Part shown: in pieces, positions 11,200 through 23,070 of the stretch | Layout of the letters: every line of letters begins with the position of its first letter | Numbering within the stretch: the stretch's first letter is position 1 | Made by a program: the position numbers and the translations under genes | Notes under the pieces: model-generated | Databases searched by the model: none | Seen by the model: only the letters and a program-made list of their open reading frames with translations | Told to the model about the DNA's origin: nothing | NCBI GenBank assembly: GCA_018857735.1 | Contig: JABMCL010003827.1 | Location: forward strand, 152,156-216,155 | Direction: 5' to 3' | Source: Alviniconcha marisindica | Taxonomy: Eukaryota; Mollusca; Gastropoda; Provannidae | Length of the DNA stretch: 64,000 bases

Positions 11200-11540
11200 C
11201 TGTGATGTTAAAGTTGATTCTGATTGTGATTTTACATGGACCTAGGGGTCCATGGATTTTGATTCTAGACTTATTGAAGTCTGTTGACTATTGAAGCGGC
11301 TCCGGGCCCTTACGAGATGGGGTACCATAAATAAATCATAATATTATTATATTATTGTTTCACGGTCTGTGTTTTGGGTGTCAGGGCCAAAATGAAGAGG
11401 GAAGGTCCCCGTTGTGCCAGTGTTGGTTCCAAAGACTAAGGAGAAAGCAAGTCCCACTCGGGAATACGCTTCAGTCTGCTTTTCCTTATCCTGCTCTTTC
11501 CCTTCCTTTAAGGGAGGTTCCCGGCCAAAAGGCAAATTTT
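11200..11540. other. Intergenic, no gene seen
   Basis: AT-rich around 11320-11360. Contains the short palindrome ggacctaggggtcc at 11239. No exon recognised. Confidence 0.35.
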
Positions 11541-11815
11541 TTTTCCCAGAAAGCATTGATGGAGGTTAAATCCAAAGAAAGAGTTTTTCCACCAAACAAA
11601 AATGTCCCCACAGTGTCAGAGAGCATTGGGTGGGATTTGACTTGATAACTGATATCTCAAGTTTATATCTTGCCTTTTTTTCTCTCTCCAGAGCTTTACG
11701 AAAGCATTGATGGAGGTATCAGAGAGTATCACCACAGTGTCAGAGAGCATTGGCTAGGAATTGACTTGATAACTGATATCTCAAGTTCATATCTTGCTTT
11801 TTTTCTCTCCAGAGC
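11535..11815. repeat. About 130-bp imperfect duplication with acceptor-like edges
   Basis: The phrase aaagcattgatggagg occurs at about 11551 and 11700. The phrase gtcagagagcattgg plus ttgataactgatatctcaag occurs at about 11616 and 11740. Three pyrimidine tracts ending in CAG (about 11548, 11691 and 11812) lie at the copy edges. An open frame crosses the second copy, but I do not recognise its product. Confidence 0.6.
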
Positions 11816-12119
11816 CCCCACTCCCCCCTATCTCCCTCTCTTTTGGGGTTGGAGGTTGGGATGGGATGAGCTGATGGTGGTGACGACCTTCAGATAATTG
11901 CATCGCGAGAAGCACAGTACGGGGCTCTCTAGGGGCCACTGATTATATGTGCTCATTATCTTTACGTGTTCCACTTTAACTCATACAGATCGGCGGACTG
12001 TTTTGCTTTACGGGGGAGAAAAAATGTATCGCTACTGTGGTAGAAAATAATAATTCAGAAACAAGAATGACTGCTAGTGTTTGGTGAAAATAAAATAAAA
12101 TCTGAAACAAGAATGACTG

Positions 12120-12262
12120 CTACCAAACACATATAAGGTTCAAAAGAACGCTTATTTATTATGACAGACATAATCTGCAAATTTTCGGGGTAATTCCCTT
12201 TGTCAAGCTACGTTTTGTAGCACTTAAAAAACAAACAGTTAAGCGATTAAAAGCGATGAAAA
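12120..12262 (+). mobile_element. Dispersed repeat with ATTTTCGGGG core, copy 2
   Basis: Shares aacacatataagg, gcttatttattatgacagac, aattttcggggtaattccct and tttgtcaagct with the copies at 3455 and 22330. Confidence 0.65.
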
Positions 12263-12850
12263 ATTACTTTGGTAAGTACAGGCAATGACCGATAGAAAGG
12301 TAACACTTCAATAAGCATATAACACTGCTTTTGTGTTTCCTATACCTGTTGCTTGTTCAGTTTATGATTACGATGTGTGAATAAACTTTGTTTAAACCAC
12401 TGACCGATAGAAAAAGCACTTTCTGGGGTCTTTGAATAAAGATGTGTTCGGGCAGATAAAACTGATTCAGAGAGTGCCAGAACGTGCTTTTCTTGTTTAT
12501 TTCCCATCACACGTGTATTTCACCGGTTCGCGTGCTCGTTCAGATACTCTGTCGTTTGAGGAAAATTAAAATTCTCCCGAGTGGAACACTTTGTCCTTTT
12601 GACATTTGCTTAACCTTTTGACTTTTAACTCACGTTAAATGGTTCACAGTTTCTACGCGTGATCACAAACACACACGGATTGATTCCGGTGCGAAGACAA
12701 ACCACGTCCAAACATTCACTAACTCCCACAAGTCCGTTTTTTATGCCTCCCGGACCCGGCCATTTTATCCTCGTTGTATCACACATACTTCATTTCCTGG
12801 GCCAAATAAAACGGAGACTACTCGCTGAATCACGCATACTTCAGTCCCGG
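12263..12850. other. Intergenic, no gene seen
   Basis: Contains a repeated ctgaccgatagaaa phrase (12288 and 12401) and paired ggggagaactttgtc-like words. No gene recognised. Confidence 0.35.
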
Positions 12851-12875
12851 GGGTGGCAGAGGATGACGGTGTGTG

Positions 12876-12945
12876 TGTTTGTGGGGGGGGGGGGGGGGGG
12901 GGTGAAGAGGGAAGGGGGGGGGGGGGGGAGGGTGAAGAGGGAAGG
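12876..12945. repeat. G-run tract
   Basis: Two long G-runs separated by tgaagagggaag. Strongly purine-biased and a candidate quadruplex former. Confidence 0.85.
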
Positions 12946-13383
12946 GTATGTGACAAAGGCCAGGCACCTGACAAACGCTCTGTTTTATGGGGACAGGGGA
13001 GGGAGAGGTCGGGCGACACGGGGGGACCAGCACGGGGCCCGCGGCCCTCTTCATGTCCCAGGTGCGCTGTCTGGGAGAGAGATTACACCGCCGTGGCAGC
13101 CCCGGCCCAGAAGGCTTAATTGCAATTAGCGACACCTCGTGTCGCCAGGTCTTCCTGCCTACCTGGCCAACCTGGCAATGGGGCTGCGTCACCCTCCGGT
13201 CCCACTGACTGGCCGGGGCAGAGTGAGAGAGAGAGAGAGAGAGAGGGGGGACTGTCCTTGGACCCCGGACAACTCGTGTTCATCGAGAGGCCAGTTCAAA
13301 GTCCTGGGCCACTCCCTCAGCCTGTTGGTTGGGCCCCTTGTGGACGTTTCCGTCTGACTGTTCGTGATAAACCATAGCCCTGC

Positions 13384-13486
<103 letters not shown>

Positions 13487-13589
13487 ATGTGAGAAACTGT
13501 CGAGATGATATCCAAGACAAGTACAGACTGTCCACAATATGCTCTTTAGCATCTGAGGACATTAAGCAAAAGGAAATCAAAACTGTCGA

Positions 13590-13682
13590 GATCGAGTCAG
13601 AGCTGTGTGAAAGTCGAGGTGGCCGTCCTGGGCTGCCCTCCCTAATAAGCCTTATGATTTCTGTGGATGCGAAGCACCACGA
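13590..13682 (+). mobile_element. SINE-tail fragment
   Basis: Contains agagctgtgtgaaagtcgag and a ccctaataagccttatgatt phrase. Close to the copies at 8510 and 59030. Confidence 0.65.
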
Positions 13683-13745
13683 AAGAAGAACTGCCGAGAC
13701 GAGAGTGCTGTTCGTGAGGCTAGTGGAGCGAGGTGAGCATTAGCC

Positions 13746-13950
13746 GGTCCAGGAACAGTAGGGCAATAGAGTAACGGGCCGTCCAGGAACAGTAGGGCAA
13801 TAGAGTAACGGGCCGTCCAGGAACAGTAGGGCAATAGAGTAACGGGCCGTCCAGGAACAGTGGGGCAATAGAGTAACGGGCCGTCCAGGAACAGTAGGGC
13901 AATAGAGTAACGGGCCGTCCAGGAACAGTAGGGCAATAGAGTAACGGGCC
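13746..13950. repeat. 34-bp minisatellite, six copies
   Basis: Unit starts gtccaggaacagtagggcaa and ends gagtaacgggcc. The copies differ at only one or two positions. The open frames across it are by-products. Confidence 0.95.
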
Positions 13951-14029
13951 GGTTAGTCAACCGTTCCCTCGGTCCTTTTGGCCGCTTGCGGACATTTCTG
14001 TCCGACTGTTTATGATAAACTGGCGCAAT

Positions 14030-14135
14030 GTTTGGGTTTAAACCAAATTTATTTACACATCGAAATCATAAGCTCATAATCATAAGTTTCGGTTTAAAAC
14101 AAATTTATTCGCACATCATAATCATAAGCTCAGCA
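14030..14135. repeat. About 60-bp tandem duplication
   Basis: Two units sharing gtttaaa(c)caaatttatt(t/c) and aatcataagctca. Confidence 0.65.
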
Positions 14136-14204
14136 AACAAGTACAGGCAACACAAAAGCAACATGCTTATTTGAGTGGCGCAGTGTTTTAGACACCAGAG
14201 AGTG

Positions 14205-14395
14205 TGACTCGGGTTGGCCCAGCGTTAAAGGCGTTCGCTGGGCCGGTAAGCGGACAACGTCGGTTCAATTCCCCGTTTTGGCTCTCCTTTCTCTTCAAAA
14301 GTTGTGGTCTGTGGATACCGTCTTGCTGGCGAAACATTAAAGCGGCTCTCATCGCTGCCCATCTTAATGCAAAAATCATTTTGGTCGTGCATAGT
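14205..14395 (+). mobile_element. tRNA-derived SINE, head and body
   Basis: Plus-strand copy. Box A is interrupted (tggcccagcgttaaagg) and box B is perfect (GGTTCAATTCC). The body follows with acattaaagcggctctcatc and ctgcccatcttaatgc. The tail phrase is missing. Box A damage suggests this copy is inactive. Confidence 0.75.
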
Positions 14396-14469
14396 TCCTT
14401 CCACCCCCCACCCACTCCCACCCCCCCCTTTTTCTGGGATCGCGGTTCCTGCCAGTACCTCCCCGGAGC

Positions 14470-14470
14470 A

Positions 14471-14503
<33 letters not shown>

Positions 14504-14528
14504 CACACACACAGTTGGGCTGTTTTTG

Positions 14529-14590
<62 letters not shown>
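14470..14590. repeat. (CA)n and (GT)n facing each other
   Basis: About 40 bases of CA (14470-14513) and about 58 of GT (14533-14590) are separated by about 20 bases. This is an inverted pair able to form a long hairpin. Confidence 0.9.
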
Positions 14591-14593
<3 letters not shown>

Positions 14594-14931
14594 CGTTCGT
14601 GCTAAATTATTGACAGTTCAGGTACGAGAGCCCCGTTGTCCAGAACTTGTGCAGTGATATCATCGGCCACTGACCTGATAGCGAATCAGTTCACTGCCGT
14701 CATGGCAACCGCTTCCTTTGGCACGTTCTGTCACTTAGCGTCTTCCTCTGAATGCTTATGATAAACAGTTGACATTTTAGACACGAGATTTCCGTCCATG
14801 CTACTGGCAAAGACATCATTCATTTGACCCTGGTCAGGGCGACAGTTGGTGTTCGTGCAGCAACTGAGTCACCATTTCAGTTTGTCGAGTTGATTAGGCT
14901 ACTCATTACTGCCTCTCGTTTCTGAAGCTGG

Positions 14932-15335
<404 letters not shown>

Positions 15336-15629
15336 CAAAAAGGTACAGAGGTCTCTGCAACGCTAGAAACGGTTGTATCCAACGTGCTGACTGCCTGCAG
15401 TGACAAATATTTGCAACATTTGGCCATTTGGGAGTGTTCCCCTCGTGAATTCATCAGTGTACAACAGCCGTGGTTATCTTCTTCCTCTCAGTTCATGGCG
15501 TGTTCCGGTCGAGTGACTTTGATGGAAACAGACTGCCATTGCCATAAGATCTCAATAAAATACACGTTGGGGGCACGGAGGGGGAGGGCGGGGGGGGGTC
15601 GTTCCTTTATTAACAAAAACACATGTATT

Positions 15630-15800
15630 TAATTTATTTCCCCTCAGCATTATTCTCTCTTTCGGTCCCTGTCTCTCTCGCCGTTGTCTGGACGTTAAGA
15701 ACCATCTCTCTGTGTGTCTGTCTCTCTGTCTCTGTCTGTCTGTTTGTCTGTCTGTCTCTGTCTCTCGCTCTCTGTCTGTCTGTCTGTCTGTCTCTTGTAA
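15630..15800. repeat. CTGT/CT-rich tract
   Basis: Mixed CTGT and CT units. Confidence 0.8.
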
Positions 15801-15875
15801 TTAAGCTTAGACAGCAAAGTTGTCGTAAACAAATTAACTGCCATTTATGGCCGACCAAACGTTTTACAATCGTGT

Positions 15876-16125
15876 GTTGTTGTTGTTTTGTTTTTGTTTT
15901 TTCTTCTTCTCCAAATAGCAACGGTGGAACCAAACCAAACCAAACAAACAAACACACACAAAACAAAAATAAACAACAAAACCAAAACAACAACCCACAA
16001 TCTTTCGCTCCGTGCTAAAAACAAAGCCAAGAACAACAACAAAACGACAACAAAAAACAAAACAAAAACCCACCCAGAAAAACAACAACAAAAACGAAAA
16101 ACGAAAACAAAAACACGAAAACTTG
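15876..16125. repeat. T/G-rich arm facing an A/C-rich arm
   Basis: A tgttgttgttttg-type stretch (15876-15908) is followed by about 200 bases of CAAAA/AACAA type. The two are complementary in composition and could pair imperfectly. Confidence 0.7.
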
Positions 16126-16340
16126 TAAGCTACAGCAAACCGTAGTGTCCATTTTTTGTTTAACCCCCATGCAGTCTCAGTCTCATTTCAGCGCTTAACT
16201 CTTTAACACCCGGCCTGCCGTTATCGACAATGGGCAGGAGATTACCACCCTCTCCAACTAAACCCCGACAAGAGTGACTCGGCTTTGCCGGACCTTGCCG
16301 GACAAGCAGTCAATGGGAATGGGGCGAGAGACGGCGGCGC

Positions 16341-16468
<128 letters not shown>

Positions 16469-16818
16469 AAAAGCCAGCATGTGGACAAACGAAAGCGGGG
16501 AGACTTTTACGCCGCGTTGGGCAAACGGGAATGCTTGTGGAAACCCCTTTACAATTCTTATGCAAAGTGAACTTATCCGAGAGCGGATAAGCCGAAAACG
16601 AGCGAGCCTCGGCCGGCTGTGGCACTGAAAGCCACTGAGGGCCGAGCTGGGCTTTGGTGGCTGTGTGGACTGGCTGTTTTGTTGACCCCAGGTGTTTGGT
16701 GACCAGCGCGCGCGGGATGTTGTTACGCTCGTGGCCCTTGTTCGTTCGTTAGATCTGCTTAAAGTTAATACTGAGTTGTCTCTAGGAGAAGTACTAGCCG
16801 GGACAGGGATCCCAGGAG

Positions 16819-16819
<1 letters not shown>

Positions 16820-16904
<85 letters not shown>

Positions 16905-16906
16905 GC
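16820..16906. repeat. (GT)n then (GA)n microsatellite
   Basis: About 31 GT units and about 11 GA units. Confidence 0.95.
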
Positions 16907-17219
16907 GTGTGTGCGGATGGGGGGCTGGGGTATGGGGGTGGGTGGTAGTGACTTTACCTAACGCTACACTGTATACTGTCCAAGACAAGATCACTCTACA
17001 GATTGTCCCTAATATGCTCTTTAGCGTGTGAGGACATTAAGCAAAAAGAAAGAAAGAAACTAATGTCACAGTAATTAGCGAAGTACACAAGTTGGTTTCG
17101 AACTGGCGGGGTCCCCATCTTCTTAACACTGTTGTTCTGGCGATGGCTGACGGTCTCTTCGGACTTTGCGGGTTGGAGCGCGCGGACGAGCTATTCTTCT
17201 CTAACCCCACCCCCCCCTT

Positions 17220-17275
17220 TCCCCGTCCCTAATAAGCCTTATGGTTTCTGTGGACGTAAAGCATCACATTATCAC
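17220..17275 (+). mobile_element. SINE-tail fragment
   Basis: Contains gtccctaataagccttatgg and tctgtggacgtaaagcatca. Confidence 0.65.
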
Positions 17276-17284
17276 ATTCACTTA

Positions 17285-17515
17285 TTTACCACCATAATGA
17301 TTTGTACATTAAGATGGGCAGCAATGAGAGCCATGTCATTAATGTTTCATTAACTGGTGAGGGGCAGAATATATTAATAAGACGGTATCCCGTAACTACA
17401 ACTTCCTTTTAAAGAGGAAGGAGATCCGGAGCACTGAGGGGAATCGAACCGACGTCAGTTCGCTTAACAGCCTAACGTCTTACCGCTAGGCCAAGCCAGT
17501 TCACGCTCTTGCCGC
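17285..17515 (-). mobile_element. tRNA-derived SINE, 3' truncated
   Basis: On the minus strand box A (TGGCCTAGCGG) and box B (GGTTCGATTCC) both match the consensus. The body ends near 17285 without the tail phrase. Confidence 0.8.
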
Positions 17516-17527
17516 CCGTTGCGAGTG

Positions 17528-17855
17528 TTTTTCATAGTAAACAAGGTGCTTAACGTCCACAGAAACCACAAGGCTTATTAGGGACGGGGAGAAGGGGGGG
17601 GAAGGGGGTATGGAGGTTGGAGGAGAGGGAGATTATATACCTATCGCTACACTGTCACCACCGGAATGACTTCTGCATTAAGATGGGCAGCGACGAGAGC
17701 CATTTTAATGTTTCATAATTGCGATGGACGAAGTTACGAGACAGTGTCCACAGACCCCAACTTTTGAAGAGAAAGGAGAGCCGAACGGTTTCGAACCGAG
17801 GTTCTTCCGCTTACCAGCCCAATGCCTTACCGCTAGGCCAAACCGGCTCACGTGT
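17528..17855 (-). mobile_element. tRNA-derived SINE, full length
   Basis: The clearest copy, on the minus strand. Box A (TGGCCTAGCGG) lies near 17838, box B (GGTTCGAAACC) near 17800. Next come the body with gggcagcgacgagagccatt (read on +), a stretch containing attatatacctatcgctaca, and the tail phrase gtttctgtggacgttaagca. No intact TTAC tail follows. A head of about 75 bp and a total of about 330 bp are typical of tRNA SINEs. Confidence 0.85.
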
Positions 17856-17864
17856 TTTTCATCT

Positions 17865-17952
17865 GGTTCAGTGTTGCTTTACGTCCAGACGTAAGGACGG
17901 GGCCGCGGAGCCAGCACGGCCACCTCCACTTTCACACAGCTCCTGAGCTCTG
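17865..17952 (-). mobile_element. SINE-tail fragment
   Basis: Minus-strand copy ending in the cacagctcctgagctct phrase as read on +. An internal deletion removes the middle of the tail. Confidence 0.6.
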
Positions 17953-18060
17953 ATTCCTGGGTGACCAGTACGTTTGTTTGTGTTTCAGCTCTTCCGATTC
18001 AGTCTTGGAGTTTTTACACACGGGTAGTGGCTGTGCGGCATGGCAGTGGCTGGTCGTGAC

Positions 18061-18090
<30 letters not shown>
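18061..18090. repeat. G homopolymer
   Basis: Nearly 30 consecutive G. Length is unreliable in assemblies. Confidence 0.9.
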
Positions 18091-18092
<2 letters not shown>

Positions 18093-18203
18093 GGAGTGGG
18101 GTGGTGGTGGTGGTGTTGTTCTTTGATCAAATCACATGTTTGTTTCCCTTCTAATACTAGTCACTAGTTTTTCGTTTCTCTTGTTTTTGTGAGAAGGTGG
18201 AAG

Positions 18204-18332
<129 letters not shown>

Positions 18333-18534
18333 GCACACTGGCTGTCTCTCGCTCGCTCGCTGGCTCTTTCTTACAGGTGTTACGTCAGTGCCGTTCTATT
18401 ACTTTTGAAGAAAGGTGAGCTGTAAAATACGACCATCCCAGAACGACATGAATGAAAGCACAACAGAACGAGAATTTAACTGAAACAGGCAGCAACGGAG
18501 GTACGGGGAGGGTGGTGGGTGGGAGGGGGTTGCG

Positions 18535-18535
<1 letters not shown>

Positions 18536-18567
<32 letters not shown>
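18536..18567. repeat. G homopolymer
   Basis: About 30 consecutive G. Confidence 0.9.
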
Positions 18568-19063
18568 GGATGTTGAGACGGTAGGTAGATAAAATCTTCG
18601 GAAAAAACGCTTCATTTGCTTTTTGCAATACGAGCTTTTAACGCGGAGCATATGACCACCGCCGCACACAGGCAGCGGAGAGTCAAAGCGGCTACGCCGT
18701 TTGTTTTCAGTGCAAAAGCAATCAACAAACAAGCAAATCCGCTGCAGAGAAAAATCGTCAGCAAAGGTAGATAGCACTGACAGTTTGCCCGTCAGCATAC
18801 ACCCCCCTCCTGCAACCCTCCCCCCCCCCCAACCCCCCACTTCCTCCCCCGGCATGTTTTGAGTTTCCCGGCATCTCCGGGTGTACCGGCCCCTGCCCGA
18901 TGCCACCTTCCTCGCTGGAGCCGGCTCTGCATTGCTGCTGCTGCTGCTGATGATGATGATGGGGCAGGTCGGCCTGGTCAACCCGTGCACGTGACAACCG
19001 CTGTAGCTTACAGCCAGTGGTGATCGTGATGGCGGTGATGGTCATCTGGTACATGCTGGTCCG

Positions 19064-19214
19064 ATGAAAGAGTTTTTCGTTGGCGTTGCTTTTTTCCTAC
19101 TCAGTCACTTGAACTCGTTTACTTCAGACGCGAAATTTTCAGCAGAATCTTCCAACGCGTTTCAGCAGGCGGGCAATCATATACGTATGGCGCGCCTCTT
19201 TGATCATAATTCCG
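19064..19214 (+). CDS. EGF-CFC protein, putative exon 1 (signal peptide)
   Basis: An ATG at 19064 opens a frame starting MKEFFVGVAFFLLSHLNSF, a short positive start, a hydrophobic core at residues 4-13 and a polar stretch, as in a secretory signal peptide. A donor (CCG then GTAAAT) at 19215 cuts the frame after 50 codons plus one base. That is exactly the phase needed by the exon at 23766. Joining all four exons gives 654 nt (217 residues), within the usual EGF-CFC size. No homology was seen in this exon itself, as expected since the N-terminus of the family is variable. Another first exon remains possible. Confidence 0.45.
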
Positions 19215-19489
19215 GTAAATGGCGTGCTAAAAAATTCGAGGTTGGCAGCTTTTTGAATTAGACGTGGCTTTGCAGGCTTTGGAGCAAGTGGTTCTGCCGG
19301 GATGACGTGGGTATTCGTTCATTCACGCCGGGGTTCTTTTCTTGGGTTTGGTCATCCCGATAAGTGACCCTGTGTGGTTGACAGGACGGTTCAAATCCAC
19401 TAACTTACTTACTTCTTAGCGGCGTTTGGAGTGAACTGAAATCTGTTAAAAATAGGATTACATTTTTTTAAACTGGATTTCTTTTTTAA

Positions 19490-19491
19490 AC

Positions 19492-19537
<46 letters not shown>

Positions 19538-19541
19538 GTCA

Positions 19542-19575
<34 letters not shown>

Positions 19576-19615
19576 ATCTCTCTCACCCCCCTTCTTCTTC
19601 TCCTTCTTCTTCTTC
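19490..19615. repeat. CT, CTGT and CTT tract
   Basis: CT dinucleotides to 19531, then TCTG units, then CTT units to 19618. Confidence 0.85.
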
Positions 19616-19817
19616 TTCTCGTTTTCGTTTGGCTTTCACGAGTTTCGTGTTACTGTTTTGTCTGTCAGTCTTTCGGCAATTAAACAATTGGAATGTGTCT
19701 CTTTTGCTGCCCTACGCTGTCCAGAGAAAGCATATAGCTTGGATTCGATTCCCAGTCGAGGCAGGGTGAGGCCGGGACAGTTTGATTTCTCCCGTCGGAG
19801 TCAACGCTTATTCAGAG

Positions 19818-20590
19818 TCGTCAGTATGCCGTGCCTGTCTCGCTATCTTCGTGTGCAATGTCGTCAGTATGCCGTGCCTGTCTCGCTGTCTGCGCGTGCA
19901 GTGTCGTCAGTATGCCGTGCCTGTCTCGCTGTCTTCCTGTGCCGTGTCATCAGTATGCCGTGCCTGTCTCGCTATCTTCGTGTGCAGTGTCGTCAGTATG
20001 CCGTGCCTGTCTAGCGGCCTTCGCGTGCAGTGTCGTCAGTATGCCGTGCCTGTCTCGCTATCTTCGTGTGCAGTGTCGTCAGTATGCCGTGCCTGTCTAG
20101 CGGCCTTCGCGTGCAGTGTCGTCAGTATGCCGTGCCTGTTTCGCTGTCTGCGCGTGCAATGTCGTCAGTATGCCGTGCCTGTCTCGCTGTCTGCGCGTGC
20201 ATGTCGTCAGTATGCCGTGCCTGTCTCGCTGTCTGCGCGTGCATGTCGTCAGTATGCCGTGCCTGTCTCGCTGTCTGCGCGTGCAGTGTCGTCAGTATGC
20301 CGTGCCTATCTCGCTGTCTTCGTGTGCCGTGTCGTCAGTATGCCGTGCCTATCTCGCTGTCTGCGCGTGTAGTGTCGTTAGTATGCTGTGCCTGTCTCGC
20401 TGTCTGAGCGTATAGTGTCGTTAGTATGCCGTGCCTGTCTCGCTGTCTGCGCGTGCAATGTCGTCAGTATGCCGTGCCTATCTCGCTGTCTGCGCGTGCA
20501 GTGTCGTCAGTATGCCGTGCCTGTCTCGCTGTCTTCGTGTGCCGTGTCGTCAGTATGCCGTGCCTGTCTAGCGGCCTTCACGTGCAGAGT
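19818..20590. repeat. 43-bp minisatellite, about 18 copies
   Basis: Unit contains cgtcagtatgccgtgcctgt then ctcgctgtctgcgcgtgcagtgt, with variants (tagcggccttcgcg, tatcttcgtg). Two copies lack two bases. 43 is not a multiple of three, so one peptide repeat (SMPCLSRCLRVQC, RQYAVPVSLSA, SSVCRACLAV) appears in all three plus frames. It lies in putative intron 1 of the EGF-CFC gene. Confidence 0.95.
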
Positions 20591-20621
20591 TGCGCACATT
20601 AATCCATATGTCTACGGCTTT

Positions 20622-20690
20622 CGATACTCCTCCTCCTCCTCCTCCTCCTCCTCCTACTACTACTATTACTACTACTACTACTACTACTAA
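20622..20690. repeat. (CTC)n then (CTA)n trinucleotides
   Basis: About nine CTC units followed by CTA units. Confidence 0.85.
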
Positions 20691-21200
20691 AAAGCACCAC
20701 CACCCACCCACCCGCCCCCCCAAAAATGGGGGTGGGGGGTGGGAGTGGGAAAACGAAAGGAAGCCGGTAAGTGGCGGCCGGTGGTGTGAAAACACACGAT
20801 TACCGCATCATGGTAGTCCAGCATTAGCACTCAGTAGAACGGCTTTTGGCTGTTGCTGAAGACGGAGAACAAGGGAGAGAGAAAGAGAGAGCGAAAGGCT
20901 CTGAACAGCGCGTACTCTATACATTGCTCCCCCATCACCTCCCGCCCCCGATCATTCTGCTTCAGCTCTCTCTGTTCAGACTGGCGCAGTTATCACTCCT
21001 TAAGGTCAGTCAGTAAGTCGCGTGGAACGGTAGTTTCACTAACTCTAACGAGGCCAGGCAGTTACTAACTGAACCGACGAACAGCACGGACTGGCTGATA
21101 CCAAGTGACACCGCACTACGCGGAATTTTTCTCTTTGCTATTTTCCTGTTCGACGTAGGCTGCTGTTACGTCGTTTGGCCAGCCCGTCCGAACCGCCTTG

Positions 21201-21202
<2 letters not shown>

Positions 21203-21238
<36 letters not shown>

Positions 21239-21294
21239 ATTATTATTCATCGCTGTGCGTGTGTGTTTTTTACTCGCTTTGTGTGTGTCGTGTG

Positions 21295-21336
<42 letters not shown>

Positions 21337-21381
21337 ATTATTATTCATCGCTGGTGTGTGTGTTATTATTATTATTCATCG

Positions 21382-21436
<55 letters not shown>

Positions 21437-21448
21437 GTGTGTAGTGGT

Positions 21449-21508
<60 letters not shown>

Positions 21509-21513
21509 GTTTT

Positions 21514-21548
<35 letters not shown>

Positions 21549-21552
21549 TGTG

Positions 21553-21631
<79 letters not shown>

Positions 21632-21651
21632 CGCGCCTGTGTTGTGTGTGT

Positions 21652-21700
<49 letters not shown>

Positions 21701-21716
21701 TGCGCGCGCGTGCCTC

Positions 21717-21778
<62 letters not shown>
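21203..21778. repeat. Very long interrupted (GT)n tract
   Basis: About 575 bases of GT with short interruptions. Three contain ttattattattattcatcgctg, indicating duplication of an internal block. Open frames in all phases are artefacts. Confidence 0.95.
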
Positions 21779-21782
<4 letters not shown>

Positions 21783-22107
21783 ATTACTTTGTGCGTGTGC
21801 ACGCGTGTTTGCTTGCGCGCGCGCGCGTGAGTGTTACTGTTAGTGTTAGTGTTAGGCTTGGCAGTTTCATGTCGGCAGTGGCGCCAGACCGGCTCTTCCG
21901 GATGACCACCTCCCTTCAGGGGTGCAGCCGAACTCCGTTAGCATCTCGGCCTGCACCTCGCTCACTCTCTCGCTTGACCCCTCCTGACCCCAGACTCGCC
22001 CCCGCCACTCGCCAGGCAAACATGGGATTGGTTACACCTACATGTATCTAGCTGGTCAGAGCCTGTTCTTTTTTCTGTCCCGCCCCCGAGTCAGGAACTG
22101 CTCCTCC

Positions 22108-22264
22108 CCGAACTGTAACGAACCGAGCGCTAGCAACTCATAGTTCAAGTTGAGGGATAGCGTGGACGAACCGAGCGCTAGTAACTCATAGTTCAAGTTG
22201 AGGGATAGCGTGGACGAACCGAGCACTAGCAACTCATAGTTCAAGTTGAGGGATAGCGTGGACG
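22108..22264. repeat. 47-bp minisatellite, three copies
   Basis: Unit starts gaaccgagcgctagcaactc and ends gagggatagcgtggac. Confidence 0.95.
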
Positions 22265-22327
22265 ATTTCTTTTTTTTTAATACATTTTTTATTTTTTATT
22301 TTTTTAAATCCCGTCTCGTTTTTACTG

Positions 22328-22472
22328 TTTTATTTTGGATCCAAGCACATAAAAGACTCAAAAGAACGCTTATTTATTACGACATAGACAAATTTTCAAC
22401 GAAATCCCCTTCTTCGGGCCACAAAGCGACACTTAAACAACAGTGAAACGGTTCAAAACAATGAAAAATGAT
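22328..22472 (+). mobile_element. Dispersed repeat with ATTTTC core, copy 3
   Basis: Has gcacataaaagactcaaaag, aacgcttatttattacgac and cttaaacaacagtgaaacgg. The central GGGGT box seen in other copies is changed here. Confidence 0.6.
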
Positions 22473-22760
22473 ATGAGAGGTGAAGTAACTTCTCTTTTTG
22501 TTGTTGTTGTGTTCCGAGTGCTTGCCGGAAGAATGTTGGCATGACAATCTTCTGTTGCGGGGTTCCCGGAAAGCATGGGATGAACGATTTCGTCACTGAA
22601 CATACTTAACGAAATACTGATTAACTTGATGCTTCGCAGCTATTCACTCGCACCCCTTCGATAACACGCACAGGCTGTTTCGCCTGTTCCCCATTGAAAG
22701 GGAAGGCCCGAGAGCTGATAACTAATTAAGCCTGCTGAGGAGTAGGTTATGCCGTATAGG

Positions 22761-22795
22761 TTGTGTGTGTGTGTGTGTGTGTGTGCGTGTGTGTG

Positions 22796-22851
<56 letters not shown>

Positions 22852-22897
22852 TGTGTGTGTGTGTGTGTGGTGTGTGTGTGTGTGTGTGTGTGTTTGA

Positions 22898-22947
<50 letters not shown>

Positions 22948-22982
22948 GTGTGTTTGAGTGTATGTGTGTGTGTGTGTCAGTG

Positions 22983-23069
<87 letters not shown>

Positions 23070-23070
23070 A
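22761..23070. repeat. (GT)n/(GTGC)n compound tract
   Basis: Two blocks of GTGC tetranucleotides (22787-22855 and 22995-23070) flank GT with tttgagtgtatg interruptions. Confidence 0.95.

Noticed and set aside
14205..14285. Possible tRNA gene, also at 985-1050, 17430-17510 and 17775-17850
   Set aside because: Polymerase III boxes are present but no full cloverleaf or anticodon arm forms. Each is joined to the same SINE body.
21203..22051. 282-codon plus-strand open frame
   Set aside because: Almost wholly (GT)n giving alternating Cys-Val. The short non-repeat end has no recognisable domain.
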